In this document: piece after piece, positions 8,311 through 14,748 of the stretch
How the letters are laid out: each line of letters starts with the position of its first letter
Numbering within the stretch: position 1 is the stretch's first letter
Assembly (NCBI GenBank): GCA_034435435.1
Contig: DAOTXN010000143.1
Location: 1-62,995 of the forward strand
Length of the DNA stretch: 62,995 bases
Origin: DAOTXN01 sp034435435
GTDB taxonomy: Bacteria > Chloroflexota > Anaerolineae > S140-20
Direction of reading: 5' to 3'
Notes under the pieces: model-generated
Database searches by the model: none
What the model was told of the DNA's origin: nothing
The model's input: the letters and a program-made list of their open reading frames with translations, nothing else
Position numbers and translations under genes: made by a program

Positions 8311-8339
8311 TTGACATCTGCCCTGGCTTGGAGTAAGAT
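8311..8339 (+). promoter_or_regulatory. sigma-70 promoter of the ssb operon
   Basis: A perfect -35 TTGACA (8311-8316), a 17-base spacer and -10 TAAGAT (8334-8339). Transcription would start near 8346, about 50 bases before the ssb start codon. Confidence 0.8.
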
Positions 8340-8397
8340 ATGGCACGTTTGTTCGGTTAGCCTCACCAATTTTTTCACGTAAAGAAAGGGGGATCTA

Positions 8398-8823
8398 ATG
8401 TACCATAAAGTTGTCATTGCCGGACATTTGGGCCGCGATCCAGAAATGCGCTACACACCCGACGGCACACCGGTGACCAACTTTTCTGTGGCGACCACAG
8501 AAAAGTGGACCGGGCAAGACGGCCAGCAGCAAGAGCGCACAATATGGTGGCGCGTGACAGCCTGGAGACGCCAGGCCGAGATCTGCAATCAATATTTGAG
8601 CAAAGGTCGTCCGGTATTGGTGGAAGGACGCATTCGACCCGATGACAACGGCAATCCACGGGTATTTACGCGCAGTGACGGCACGCCCGGCGCCTCTTAT
8701 GAAGTGACAGCCGACGTGGTCCGCTTCTTGGGTGGACGCGAAGGCGCAGCCGAGTCTGGCGCGCCGCAGGACGCCGAGATTCCGCCCGAAGCCGGGATGG
8801 CCGAAGAAGACATTCCCTTCTAG
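8398..8823 (+). CDS. ssb: single-stranded DNA-binding protein (copy 1)
   Basis: A 141-residue SSB that coats single-stranded DNA in replication and repair. The OB fold runs over the first 105 or so residues (YHKVVIAGHLGRDPEMRYTPDG, then FSVATTEKW and WWRVTAWRRQAE). It ends in the acidic tip EEDIPF, which recruits partner proteins in bacterial SSBs. ATG 8398 has AAGGGGGA upstream. It is the first gene of a tandem pair. Confidence 0.95.
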   Translation: MYHKVVIAGHLGRDPEMRYTPDGTPVTNFSVATTEKWTGQDGQQQERTIWWRVTAWRRQAEICNQYLSKGRPVLVEGRIRPDDNGNPRVFTRSDGTPGASYEVTADVVRFLGGREGAAESGAPQDAEIPPEAGMAEEDIPF

Positions 8824-8847
8824 CATGCGCTGTGAAAGGCACGCCTG

Positions 8848-9264
8848 ATGTACCAAAAGATATTTTTAGCAGGTTATTTAGGCCGTGATCCCGAAGTGCG
8901 CTACACGCCTAACGGCACGGCGGTGTGTCGTTTTTCCGTAGCGACCAGCGAGCGTTGGACCGACCAGGAAGGCCAGGCCCAAGACCGCACAGTCTGGTGG
9001 CAGGTGTCGGTGTGGGGCAAGCAAGGCGAAGCCGTCAGCCAGTACCTGAAAAAGGGCAGCCAGGTCGTCATAGAGGGGCGCATGGATGCGGACCCGGAGA
9101 GCGGTGGTCCGCGTTTATGGACGGCTCGCAATGGCCAAGCCCGGGCCAGCTTTGAGATCGTCGCCCGCTCAGTGCAGCTCGTTGGGCGGCGCGGCGGCGC
9201 GGTCAACCTGTTCGAGCCACGCGACCAAGACATCCCACCCGAAGCCTTTCTGGGTGGGAGGTAA
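8848..9264 (+). CDS. single-stranded DNA-binding protein (copy 2, no tip)
   Basis: A 138-residue SSB paralogue starting 24 bases after copy 1, with the same OB-fold pattern (MYQKIFLAGYLGRDPEVRYTPNG, WWQVSVWGKQGE). It shares the pre-tip stretch with copy 1 (DQDIPPEAF versus DAEIPPEAG) but ends FLGGR and lacks the acidic DIPF tip. That implies loss of partner recruitment. It may form mixed tetramers or serve a special role. It very likely arose by tandem duplication and is co-transcribed with copy 1. Confidence 0.92.
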   Translation: MYQKIFLAGYLGRDPEVRYTPNGTAVCRFSVATSERWTDQEGQAQDRTVWWQVSVWGKQGEAVSQYLKKGSQVVIEGRMDADPESGGPRLWTARNGQARASFEIVARSVQLVGRRGGAVNLFEPRDQDIPPEAFLGGR

Positions 9265-9355
9265 TTATACCATCCAGGCATCCGAGTTCAGCAGTTCAGC
9301 CACTCAGGAGCGCCGTTCCTGCACTCCGAGTGTCTTTGTTTATAACGAGTGCAAA

Positions 9356-9394
9356 CCGGGCCGTCGTGAAGAATCGTGACGGCTCGGCGGTTTT
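9356..9394 (+). terminator. intrinsic terminator after ssb pair
   Basis: CCGGGCCGTC (9356-9365) pairs with GACGGCTCGG (9378-9387), with one wobble, followed by CGGTTTT. It lies between ssb copy 2 and the DUF3467 gene, so the next operon needs its own promoter, which I could not identify. Confidence 0.65.
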
Positions 9395-9406
9395 GGAGAC
9401 GGTACA

Positions 9407-9748
9407 ATGAACGACCCAGCGCCTGACACGCCGGGGCGGCGTATCCAAGTCCAGATAGAGCTTCCGTCAGACCTGGAGGCGATCTATGCCAACTTTGTCC
9501 TCATCACCCATTCGCCATCAGAGATGATTTTAGATTTCGCTCAAGTGCTACCCCAACAGCCCAAGGCGCGCGTCCGGGCGCGGGTGGTGATGACGCCATT
9601 GCATGCCAAGCTGCTGCATCGTGCGCTGGCAGAAAATATCGCTAAATTCGAAGCCCAGTTCGGCGAGATCCAGACACCCACGCAAGGCCCTTCGCTGGCC
9701 CAGCAGCTTTTTAATTTTCCCCCGCCTGCCCCTGAAGGAGACCGCTGA
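9407..9748 (+). CDS. DUF3467 family protein
   Basis: A 113-residue protein whose core matches DUF3467: a beta-rich start (IQVQIELPSDLEAIYANFVLI), the NF/SPSEMILDF segment, an RVVMTPLHAKLL helix and a final FEAQFGEI helix. The function of the family is unknown. It begins a compact unit with translin (2-base gap) and a split nuclease, which hints at a nucleic-acid role. No signal peptide or membrane segment is seen. Confidence 0.75.
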   Translation: MNDPAPDTPGRRIQVQIELPSDLEAIYANFVLITHSPSEMILDFAQVLPQQPKARVRARVVMTPLHAKLLHRALAENIAKFEAQFGEIQTPTQGPSLAQQLFNFPPPAPEGDR

Positions 9749-9750
9749 CC

Positions 9751-10410
9751 ATGACTACCCTGGACTCTCTCGACGCCATCGCCGACCGCATTCGGGCCGG
9801 ATTCACCGAGCGCAACGCCGTGCGCGACGCGACGCTGGCCCGCTCGCGGGAACTGATCAGCCTGTGCGCGACCGCCATTCGCGCCAGCCACCGCAACGAC
9901 TGGGAACAAGCTCACCGCCTGCTAGAGCAAGCGCGGCAGGTAGCAGCCACCATGCAAACGGAAACCGCGCCTTACCCGGACCTATATTTTGCAGGCTATA
10001 CGCAAGATGCGCTCAAAGAACTGGCCGAGGCGTATATCACGGTCGCGCTGGCCCAGGGCAAGCCGCTGCCCTCCCCCCAAGAGATCGCGGTCGAAGACGC
10101 GACTTTTCTAAACGGCCTGGCCGAAGCGGCCAGCGAGATGCGGCGGCGCTGCCTGGATTTGATCCGCAAGCGAAACAACGTCGAGGCCGAGCGGCTGCTG
10201 GCGGCTATGGACGAGATCTATGCCGTGTTGATGACCTTTGACTTTCCCGACGCCATCACCGGGGGTCTGCGCCGCCGCGTGGACGCGCTGCGCGGCGTGC
10301 TGGAGCGCACACGCGGCGACCTGACCATGAGCATGCGCCAGGATGCTCTGCTCGACGCGCTACGCGAATTTGAACACCGAGTGGGCGTGTTCAATGACGA
10401 GTCAAACTGA
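9751..10410 (+). CDS. translin-family nucleic acid binding protein
   Basis: A 219-residue all-helical protein of the translin family, which binds single-stranded RNA or DNA; the eukaryotic members form barrel-shaped octamers and, with TRAX, the C3PO RNase. Characteristic pieces are an N-terminal RNAVRDATLARSRELI helix, YTQDALKELAEAYITVA, LNGLAEAASEMRRRCLDLIR, MDEIYAVLMTFDFPDAITGG, and the final VLERTRGDL region. The Glu/Asp catalytic set of TRAX cannot be confirmed by eye. Its 3' end overlaps the next gene by 17 bases, so the products are probably translationally coupled. Confidence 0.85.
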   Translation: MTTLDSLDAIADRIRAGFTERNAVRDATLARSRELISLCATAIRASHRNDWEQAHRLLEQARQVAATMQTETAPYPDLYFAGYTQDALKELAEAYITVALAQGKPLPSPQEIAVEDATFLNGLAEAASEMRRRCLDLIRKRNNVEAERLLAAMDEIYAVLMTFDFPDAITGGLRRRVDALRGVLERTRGDLTMSMRQDALLDALREFEHRVGVFNDESN

Positions 10411-10651
10411 TCGCGTGATCCGGGCCAGCGAAGTGGGGAGCTATGTCTATTGCGCCCGGGCCTGGTGGCTGGGAGCGGTGGAGGGGATGGCGCCGCAGGA
10501 CACGCGCCGTCTGGAGAGCGGTTCGGCGACGCACGAAGGGCACGGCCGGCGCGTGCTGTTCGCTGGGGCAATGACGCGCTTGAGCCATTTGCTGCTGGTT
10601 CTGGCGGGGTTGGTCGGGGCGATTTGGCTGATGAGTGGATTGGCGGGTTGA
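10394..10651 (+). CDS. split Cas4-like nuclease, N-terminal half with TM helix
   Basis: An 85-residue protein overlapping the end of the translin gene. It begins like Cas4/RecB-type PD-(D/E)XK nucleases: IRASEVGSYVYCARAWWL, where the Cys of YC-x-R is the first Fe-S ligand. A family-type His follows (SATHEGHG). It then has a positively charged stretch and ends in one membrane helix (about 62-84). The rest of the nuclease is on the next reading frame, 2 bases on. I infer that the two products assemble into one enzyme, with this half's helix running outward. Confidence 0.7.
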   Translation: MTSQTDRVIRASEVGSYVYCARAWWLGAVEGMAPQDTRRLESGSATHEGHGRRVLFAGAMTRLSHLLLVLAGLVGAIWLMSGLAG

Positions 10652-10653
10652 TT

Positions 10654-11184
10654 ATGAATTGGGGATGGATCTTTTTGGGCCTGCTGGCGCTGGCCCTGGC
10701 CGCGCAATGGATGGCGCGGCGCAGTCGAGCCGCCTCAGGGCTGCCAGCCGGCCGGCTGGTCTACGCGGATACGACCCGCTGGCGTCCGGTCGAGCGCACA
10801 CTCTTTTCCAGGAAACACCGCCTGGTCGGTCGCCCCGACTATTTGGTGCAGCGGCGGGGCGAGTTTATCCCTGTCGAAGTCAAGTCGAGCACTGCCCCGC
10901 CAGATGGTCCTCATGCTGCTCATATTTTTCAACTGGCCGCCTATTGTCTGTTGGTTGAGGAGACACATCAGCGCCGCCCGCCCCACGGTTTGATCGTTTA
11001 CGCGGGCGACTCCCATGAAACCTACCAGGTTGATTTCACGCCCGTTTTGGAAGAAAAGCTCCTGACCATCCTGGACCAGATGCGCTGCGACCTGGCTCAA
11101 GGCCGCGCCGAGCGAGATCATACGCAGGCCGCCCGTTGTCAGGCCTGCGGTTATCGTTACGCCTGCGACCAATCTTTGGTCTGA
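10654..11184 (+). CDS. split Cas4-like nuclease, C-terminal half with TM helix
   Basis: A 176-residue protein starting with a membrane helix (about 2-21) followed by basic residues. A PD-(D/E)XK core then shows the metal ligands GRPDYLV (Asp) and VEVKS (Glu-x-Lys), with the QLAAYCLLVEE motif. It ends with a Cys cluster, CQACGYRYAC, supplying three Cys. Together with the single Cys of the preceding protein this makes the four ligands of a Cas4/AddB-type 4Fe-4S cluster. I chose ATG 10654, two bases after the previous stop; there is no strong ribosome site, so coupling is expected. It is not beside a CRISPR array. Confidence 0.78.
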   Translation: MNWGWIFLGLLALALAAQWMARRSRAASGLPAGRLVYADTTRWRPVERTLFSRKHRLVGRPDYLVQRRGEFIPVEVKSSTAPPDGPHAAHIFQLAAYCLLVEETHQRRPPHGLIVYAGDSHETYQVDFTPVLEEKLLTILDQMRCDLAQGRAERDHTQAARCQACGYRYACDQSLV

Positions 11185-11207
11185 TGGCTGCCGCTTGCCC
11201 CTTGCTC

Positions 11208-11253
11208 GCGCTGGACTACTGTCCAGCGCCCAGACGCGGACAGTGGTCCGCGT
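11208..11253. terminator. two consecutive perfect hairpins after the nuclease
   Basis: GCGCTGGAC/GTCCAGCGC (11208-11229, 4-base loop) is followed by ACGCGGAC/GTCCGCGT (11234-11253, 4-base loop). Neither has a U-tract, so they may be 3'-end or repeat structures rather than classical terminators. They fill most of the 5' part of the 420-base gap before the sulfur-carrier gene; the rest of that gap is the regulated leader described separately. Confidence 0.5.
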
Positions 11254-11292
11254 GGAGCGAAAAATAATGCGCACCCACTTGCCGCGAATTCC

Positions 11293-11321
11293 TTGACAAA
11301 ACCGAGCGGACCTGATAAACT
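11293..11321 (+). promoter_or_regulatory. sigma-70 promoter of the sulfur-carrier operon
   Basis: -35 TTGACA (11293-11298), a 17-base spacer and -10 TAAACT (11316-11321). The predicted start near 11328 leaves a leader of about 275 nucleotides before the first structural gene. Confidence 0.8.
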
Positions 11322-11322
11322 T

Positions 11323-11345
11323 ATTCCGACTAGTTTAGTAGGATT
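11323..11345. promoter_or_regulatory. candidate Rrf2-family (IscR/CymR-like) operator
   Basis: ATTCCGACTA and TAGTAGGATT form a dyad (8 of 10 positions) around GTT. The pattern resembles the known IscR type 1 site with GACT and AGTC half sites. It covers the predicted transcription start, where a repressor would block initiation. The downstream sulfur and cysteine genes fit an Rrf2 regulator sensing Fe-S or cysteine status. No such regulator gene lies in the window. Confidence 0.5.
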
Positions 11346-11359
11346 TTGACCCAAGAGAA

Positions 11360-11422
11360 ATGCTTACCAGGTTTTACGCCACACCGCTAAATCTCACCTG
11401 CTCCTGTATGGCGCGGGCCTAG
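11360..11422 (+). CDS. cysteine-codon leader peptide
   Basis: A 20-codon ORF (ATG 11360, TAG 11420-11422) lies about 30 bases after the predicted transcription start. Near its end it encodes Thr-Cys-Ser-Cys-Met, with TGC and TGT codons close together in an otherwise Cys-free peptide. The Cys codons enter a stem in which TATGGC pairs with GCCATA and CTCC with GGAG (about 11401-11447). An intrinsic terminator ends the leader. This is the logic of amino-acid attenuation: stalling at Cys codons when cysteine is scarce would change the fold. Only AAGAG, too close to the ATG, serves as a ribosome site, so translation is unproven. Confidence 0.5.
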   Translation: MLTRFYATPLNLTCSCMARA

Positions 11423-11448
11423 TCGCCCGCAGTTGCCATATATGGAGC
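11400..11448 (+). promoter_or_regulatory. structured leader RNA overlapping the Cys codons
   Basis: The outer stem CTCC/GGAG and inner stem TATGGC/GCCATA enclose a hairpin GCGGGC/GCCCGC. The leader peptide's Cys codons and stop lie in the 5' strand. It does not match SAM, TPP, cobalamin or T-box signatures that I can recognise. Confidence 0.45.
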
Positions 11449-11543
11449 GGTGAGCCGTGTTGCTGAACCTGGACCAGTGCATAAACGAGCGCCTCGTCGT
11501 AACCCGTCCCCACGGGGACTGACGTTGGCCGTTAGTTCTGTCC

Positions 11544-11584
11544 AAAACGCCGTGCTCATCGCCGAGCGCGGCGTTTTTGTTTTC
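11544..11584 (+). terminator. intrinsic terminator / attenuator before the sulfur-carrier gene
   Basis: A 14-bp stem with one wobble (11544-11557 with 11564-11577, 6-base loop) is followed by TTTTTGTTTT. It lies inside the leader, 20 bases before the start codon of the first gene of the same operon. It therefore must be conditionally bypassed for the operon to be expressed. Confidence 0.85.
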
Positions 11585-11604
11585 CAATTTGACGGAGGTT
11601 CAAA

Positions 11605-11880
11605 ATGACAACCGTATACATTCCCACCCCCTTGCGGCGCATCACCGGCGGCCAGCCCAAAGTGCAGGTGCAGGCCGAGAACGTCGCCGACATCATTCAA
11701 GCCCTAGAAGCAAGCTATCCCGGCCTCGCCAGCCGCGTGCTGGATGACGAAGGCAACGTCAAGCGTTTCATCCAGATTTTCCGCAACGATGACGAAATCC
11801 GCACGTTGCAGGGCATCCAGACGCCCGTGTCTGACGCCGACCGGGTGTCCATCGTCCCGGCCATGGCCGGCGGCCGGTAG
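11605..11880 (+). CDS. MoaD/ThiS/CysO-like sulfur carrier protein
   Basis: A 91-residue ubiquitin-fold protein that would carry sulfur as a C-terminal thiocarboxylate. It starts VYIPTPLRRITGGQ, as in CysO-type carriers, and ends VSIVPAMAGGR. The Gly-Gly is followed by one extra Arg, so either the tail is trimmed or the adenylated end is atypical. GGAGG precedes ATG 11605. It is co-transcribed with an E1-like activating enzyme and a CysM-like synthase, so cysteine synthesis is the likely role rather than molybdopterin or thiamine. Confidence 0.85.
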   Translation: MTTVYIPTPLRRITGGQPKVQVQAENVADIIQALEASYPGLASRVLDDEGNVKRFIQIFRNDDEIRTLQGIQTPVSDADRVSIVPAMAGGR

Positions 11881-11889
11881 GAGGCAGCG

Positions 11890-13143
11890 ATGACCAGGCT
11901 CAATCGTGATCAATTGGTGGCGCTGGCCTTAAGCCAGATTGACGAAATCACGCCCCACGACCTGCAAAATCGTCTTCAGAACGGCGACCGCCCCATCCTC
12001 GTGGACATCCGCGAGCGGGACGAGTTCGCCCAAGGGCATCTGCCCGGCGCGGTGTTCATTCCGCGTGGCTTTTTGGAGCTGCAAATCGAGCAGGTGCAAG
12101 TCGACCGCGCCAAGCCGGTCGTGCTCTATTGCGCGGGCGGCGTGCGCTCGGCGCTGGCGGCCCGCAACCTGAAGGAGATGGGCTACGAACAAGTCTATTC
12201 CCTCGTCGGCGGGTTCAACGGCTGGAAGAACGCCGGACTGCCGTTTCAAGTGCCGCAACTGCTCACCGACGCGCAGAAGCTGCGCTACAGCCGCCACATC
12301 CTGCTGAACGAAGTAGGCGAAGCAGGGCAAATCAAACTGCTCAACAGCAAGGTGCTGCTGGTGGGCGCGGGCGGGTTGGGCAGCCCGGCGGCGATGTATC
12401 TGGCGGCGGCGGGCGTAGGCACGCTGGGCATCGTGGATTTTGACGCGGTGGACGTGTCGAACTTGCAGCGCCAGCTCTTGCACGGGACCAAAGACGTGGG
12501 CCGGCCCAAGGTCGAATCGGCCGCCGACCGGCTACACGACATCAATCCCGAAGTCAAGGTCGTGGGTTATCACGAGCCGCTCACCAGCGCCAACGCGCTG
12601 GACATCATAAAAGACTATGACGTGGTTCTCAACGGCTCGGACAACTTTCCGACCCGCTACCTGGTCAACGACGCCTGCCAGTTTTTGCGCAAGCCGCTGG
12701 TAGACGGCAGCATCTTTATGTTCGAGGGCCAGGTGACGGTGTACCAGCCCGCCCTGCCCGAACGGGGCATCCCGGGCGGGCCGTGCTATCGCTGCCTCTA
12801 CCCCGACCCGCCGCCGCCGGGCGAGGTTCCCAGTTGCGCCGAGGCGGGCGTGCTGGGCGTGCTGCCGGGCATCGTCGGCTCGCTACAAGCCCTCGAAGCC
12901 ATCAAGCTCATCCTGGGCGTCGGCGAGTCGTTGGTGGGGCGACTGCTGCTGGTGGACACGCTGGACATGTCGTTCCGGGCGCTCAACGCGCCGCGCGACC
13001 CGCGCTGCCCGGTGTGCGGCGAGCATCCCACCATCACAGAATTGATCGACTATGAGCAATTCTGCGGCTTGCCGGCGGCGCGCGGCGACAATGGCCGCCA
13101 CACCGAGGATACGCCGCGGGCGTTGGAGTTCGTGGCAAGCTAA
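11890..13143 (+). CDS. rhodanese-MoeB/ThiF fusion (sulfur carrier activating enzyme)
   Basis: A 417-residue enzyme. The N-terminal rhodanese domain (about 18-120) has the active-site loop YCAGGVRS with catalytic Cys. The E1-like domain (about 130-390) has the nucleotide motif VGAGGLGSPAAMYLAAAGVG, the Arg/Asn segment NLQRQLLHG, and two CxxC pairs (CYRC, CPVC) that bind zinc. It would adenylate the carrier C-terminus and hand over persulfide sulfur from the rhodanese Cys. MoeZ and MOCS3 have the opposite domain order. It starts 9 bases after the carrier gene with GGAGG. Confidence 0.9.
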   Translation: MTRLNRDQLVALALSQIDEITPHDLQNRLQNGDRPILVDIRERDEFAQGHLPGAVFIPRGFLELQIEQVQVDRAKPVVLYCAGGVRSALAARNLKEMGYEQVYSLVGGFNGWKNAGLPFQVPQLLTDAQKLRYSRHILLNEVGEAGQIKLLNSKVLLVGAGGLGSPAAMYLAAAGVGTLGIVDFDAVDVSNLQRQLLHGTKDVGRPKVESAADRLHDINPEVKVVGYHEPLTSANALDIIKDYDVVLNGSDNFPTRYLVNDACQFLRKPLVDGSIFMFEGQVTVYQPALPERGIPGGPCYRCLYPDPPPPGEVPSCAEAGVLGVLPGIVGSLQALEAIKLILGVGESLVGRLLLVDTLDMSFRALNAPRDPRCPVCGEHPTITELIDYEQFCGLPAARGDNGRHTEDTPRALEFVAS

Positions 13144-13245
13144 CAGCCCGTCGGAGAGACGTAATTTAGCCCCTTGTGGGCGTCCAAAATGGGCGCAAAA
13201 CGGGCACAAGGCCCTATATTACAGGGTTCTCCGACAGGCTGCTAG
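13142..13245. mobile_element. palindromic MITE-like element
   Basis: A 104-base imperfect palindrome: the left arm (13142 onward, ACAGCCCGTCGGAGAGAC) mirrors the right arm (ending CTCCGACAGGCTGCTAG). It fills the gap between the rhodanese-MoeB and cysteine synthase genes and begins at the TAA of the former. The right arm is the same 57-base sequence as the solo end at 1659-1715. There is no transposase. Terminal GTCGGAGAA-type repeats are seen in some insertion sequence families, but I cannot name this one. A transcript would fold into a strong hairpin inside the operon. Confidence 0.7.
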
Positions 13246-13261
13246 AGCGAGGAGATGCGAG

Positions 13262-14251
13262 ATGTATGCAACAGAGACAAGAGTGAGGTCCCGAACGTCG
13301 GCACTGTGGACGGCGCCCGTCGCCAGGCCCACCGCCGTGCGCGCCGGCTCGATCCTCGATCACATCGGGAATACGCCGCTGCTCGATCTTGGCTCAATGG
13401 CGCACCGTAACGGCGTCGCGCCAACGGTGGGCGTGTTTGCCAAAGCCGAGTGGTTCAACCCCGGCGGCTCGGTGAAAGACCGGGCGGCGCTGCGCATCGT
13501 CGAGGAGGCCGAGAAAAGCGGCGCGCTGACCCGCGACAAAATCCTCATCGACAGCACTTCGGGCAACACCGGCATTGGCTACGCGCTGGTCGGCGCGGCC
13601 AAGGGCTACCGGGTGCACCTGGTCATGCCCGCCAACGTCAGCGCCGAGCGTAAGGCGCTGGCCCGGGCCTACGGCGCGAGGCTGATTGAATCGGACCCGC
13701 TGGAAGGCTCTGACGGCGCCATCCGGCTGGTGCGTGAGATCGTCGCCGCTGCGCCGGAGCGCTACTTTTACGCCGACCAATACAACAACCCGGCCAATTG
13801 GCTGGCCCATTTTGACGCCACCGGTCCCGAAATCTGGGCCCAGACTGGTGGGCAGGTGACCCATTTCGTGGCCGGGCTGGGGACCACCGGCACGTTCGTC
13901 GGCGTGGGGCGCTTTCTCAAAGCGATGGCCCCGGCGGTGCAACTGGTGGCCGTGCAGCCGGAAGACGAGCTGCAAGTGATCGAAGGGTTGAAACACCTGG
14001 CGACGGCCATCATGCCCGGCATCTATGACGAGACGCTGGCCGACGCGCACGTGCCCATCGGCGCGGACACAGCCTGGGAGATGACGCGGCGGTTGGGTCA
14101 AGTCGGGCTGTTCGTAGGACTGAGCGCAGGCGCGGCGGCGGCGGCGGCGTTCGAGGTGGCTCGTGGGCTGGATAGCGGCGTCGTGGTGACGCTGCTCCCC
14201 GACGACGGCAGCAAATACGTCAGCCTGGGCGTGTTCGACGAGGAGGCGTGA
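13262..14251 (+). CDS. cysM: cysteine synthase, CysM-like
   Basis: A 329-residue PLP-dependent synthase that makes cysteine from an activated serine and a sulfur donor. The PLP Lys lies in NPGGSVKDRAALRI, the substrate loop is STSGNTGIGYAL, and the phosphate-binding loop is GTTGTFVGVGRFLK. A 30-residue extension precedes the usual start (IGNTPLLDL). The C-terminal part with PGIYDE resembles CysO-dependent CysM more than CysK, and the neighbouring sulfur carrier supports that. ATG 13262 has a GGAG site upstream. A MITE separates it from the preceding gene without breaking co-orientation. Confidence 0.85.
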   Translation: MYATETRVRSRTSALWTAPVARPTAVRAGSILDHIGNTPLLDLGSMAHRNGVAPTVGVFAKAEWFNPGGSVKDRAALRIVEEAEKSGALTRDKILIDSTSGNTGIGYALVGAAKGYRVHLVMPANVSAERKALARAYGARLIESDPLEGSDGAIRLVREIVAAAPERYFYADQYNNPANWLAHFDATGPEIWAQTGGQVTHFVAGLGTTGTFVGVGRFLKAMAPAVQLVAVQPEDELQVIEGLKHLATAIMPGIYDETLADAHVPIGADTAWEMTRRLGQVGLFVGLSAGAAAAAAFEVARGLDSGVVVTLLPDDGSKYVSLGVFDEEA

Positions 14252-14252
14252 G

Positions 14253-14744
14253 ATGGTTCCGATAACTGTGGTAGATCACGCGGCGCTGCGCAGCAATCAA
14301 GCGGTCATCATTGCGGCGCTGCTGGCGGCCTTTGTGGGCGACGCGGGCGGGCTGGCGGCGCTGGTCGGCGCGCTGATGTTGATCGGCGCGGCGCGGCGCA
14401 CGCCGGCCTTTGGCTGGGTCTACGCGGGCCTGTTGCGCCCGCTGGGCCTGGTGCGCCCCGACCCGATTCCTGACCATCTTGCCCCGCATCGCTTCGCGCA
14501 GGGGCTGGGCGGCGTGTTCCTGGCCGCCGCGACGCTGGCGTTGGCGTTGGGTGGATCGGTGATCGGCTGGGGACTGATCTGGTTGGTGATCGCCTTGGCG
14601 GCGGTGAACCTGTTCCTGGGCTTTTGCGCGGGGTGTTTCGTGTATTACTGGCTGGCCCGCTGGCGCGCGCCCGGTTTCACGCACACGCCGCCGGCCGGCA
14701 CATTCCCCGGCCTGCGGCCGCCGCGCTCGCCAACTGTGGAGTAA
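14253..14744 (+). CDS. DUF4395 membrane protein
   Basis: A 163-residue protein with three to four hydrophobic helices and the DUF4395 pattern (VDHAALRSNQAVIIAA near the start, HRFAQGLGGVFL, and FLGFCAGCFVYYWL). The Cys pair CAGC faces a membrane helix end and could take part in redox or sulfur transfer. It starts one base after the cysteine synthase stop and ends four bases before the thioredoxin gene. The function is unknown; context points to sulfur handling at the membrane. Confidence 0.8.
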   Translation: MVPITVVDHAALRSNQAVIIAALLAAFVGDAGGLAALVGALMLIGAARRTPAFGWVYAGLLRPLGLVRPDPIPDHLAPHRFAQGLGGVFLAAATLALALGGSVIGWGLIWLVIALAAVNLFLGFCAGCFVYYWLARWRAPGFTHTPPAGTFPGLRPPRSPTVE

Positions 14745-14748
14745 TAAA

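Noticed and set aside
10394..11184. CRISPR-Cas locus around the Cas4-like genes
   Set aside because: No direct-repeat/spacer array and no cas1, cas2 or effector gene nearby.
11330..11600. Known riboswitch (SAM, TPP, cobalamin, T-box, molybdenum cofactor)
   Set aside because: None of the conserved core sequences I know is visible; the leader peptide with terminator explains the structure better. A covariance search would be decisive.
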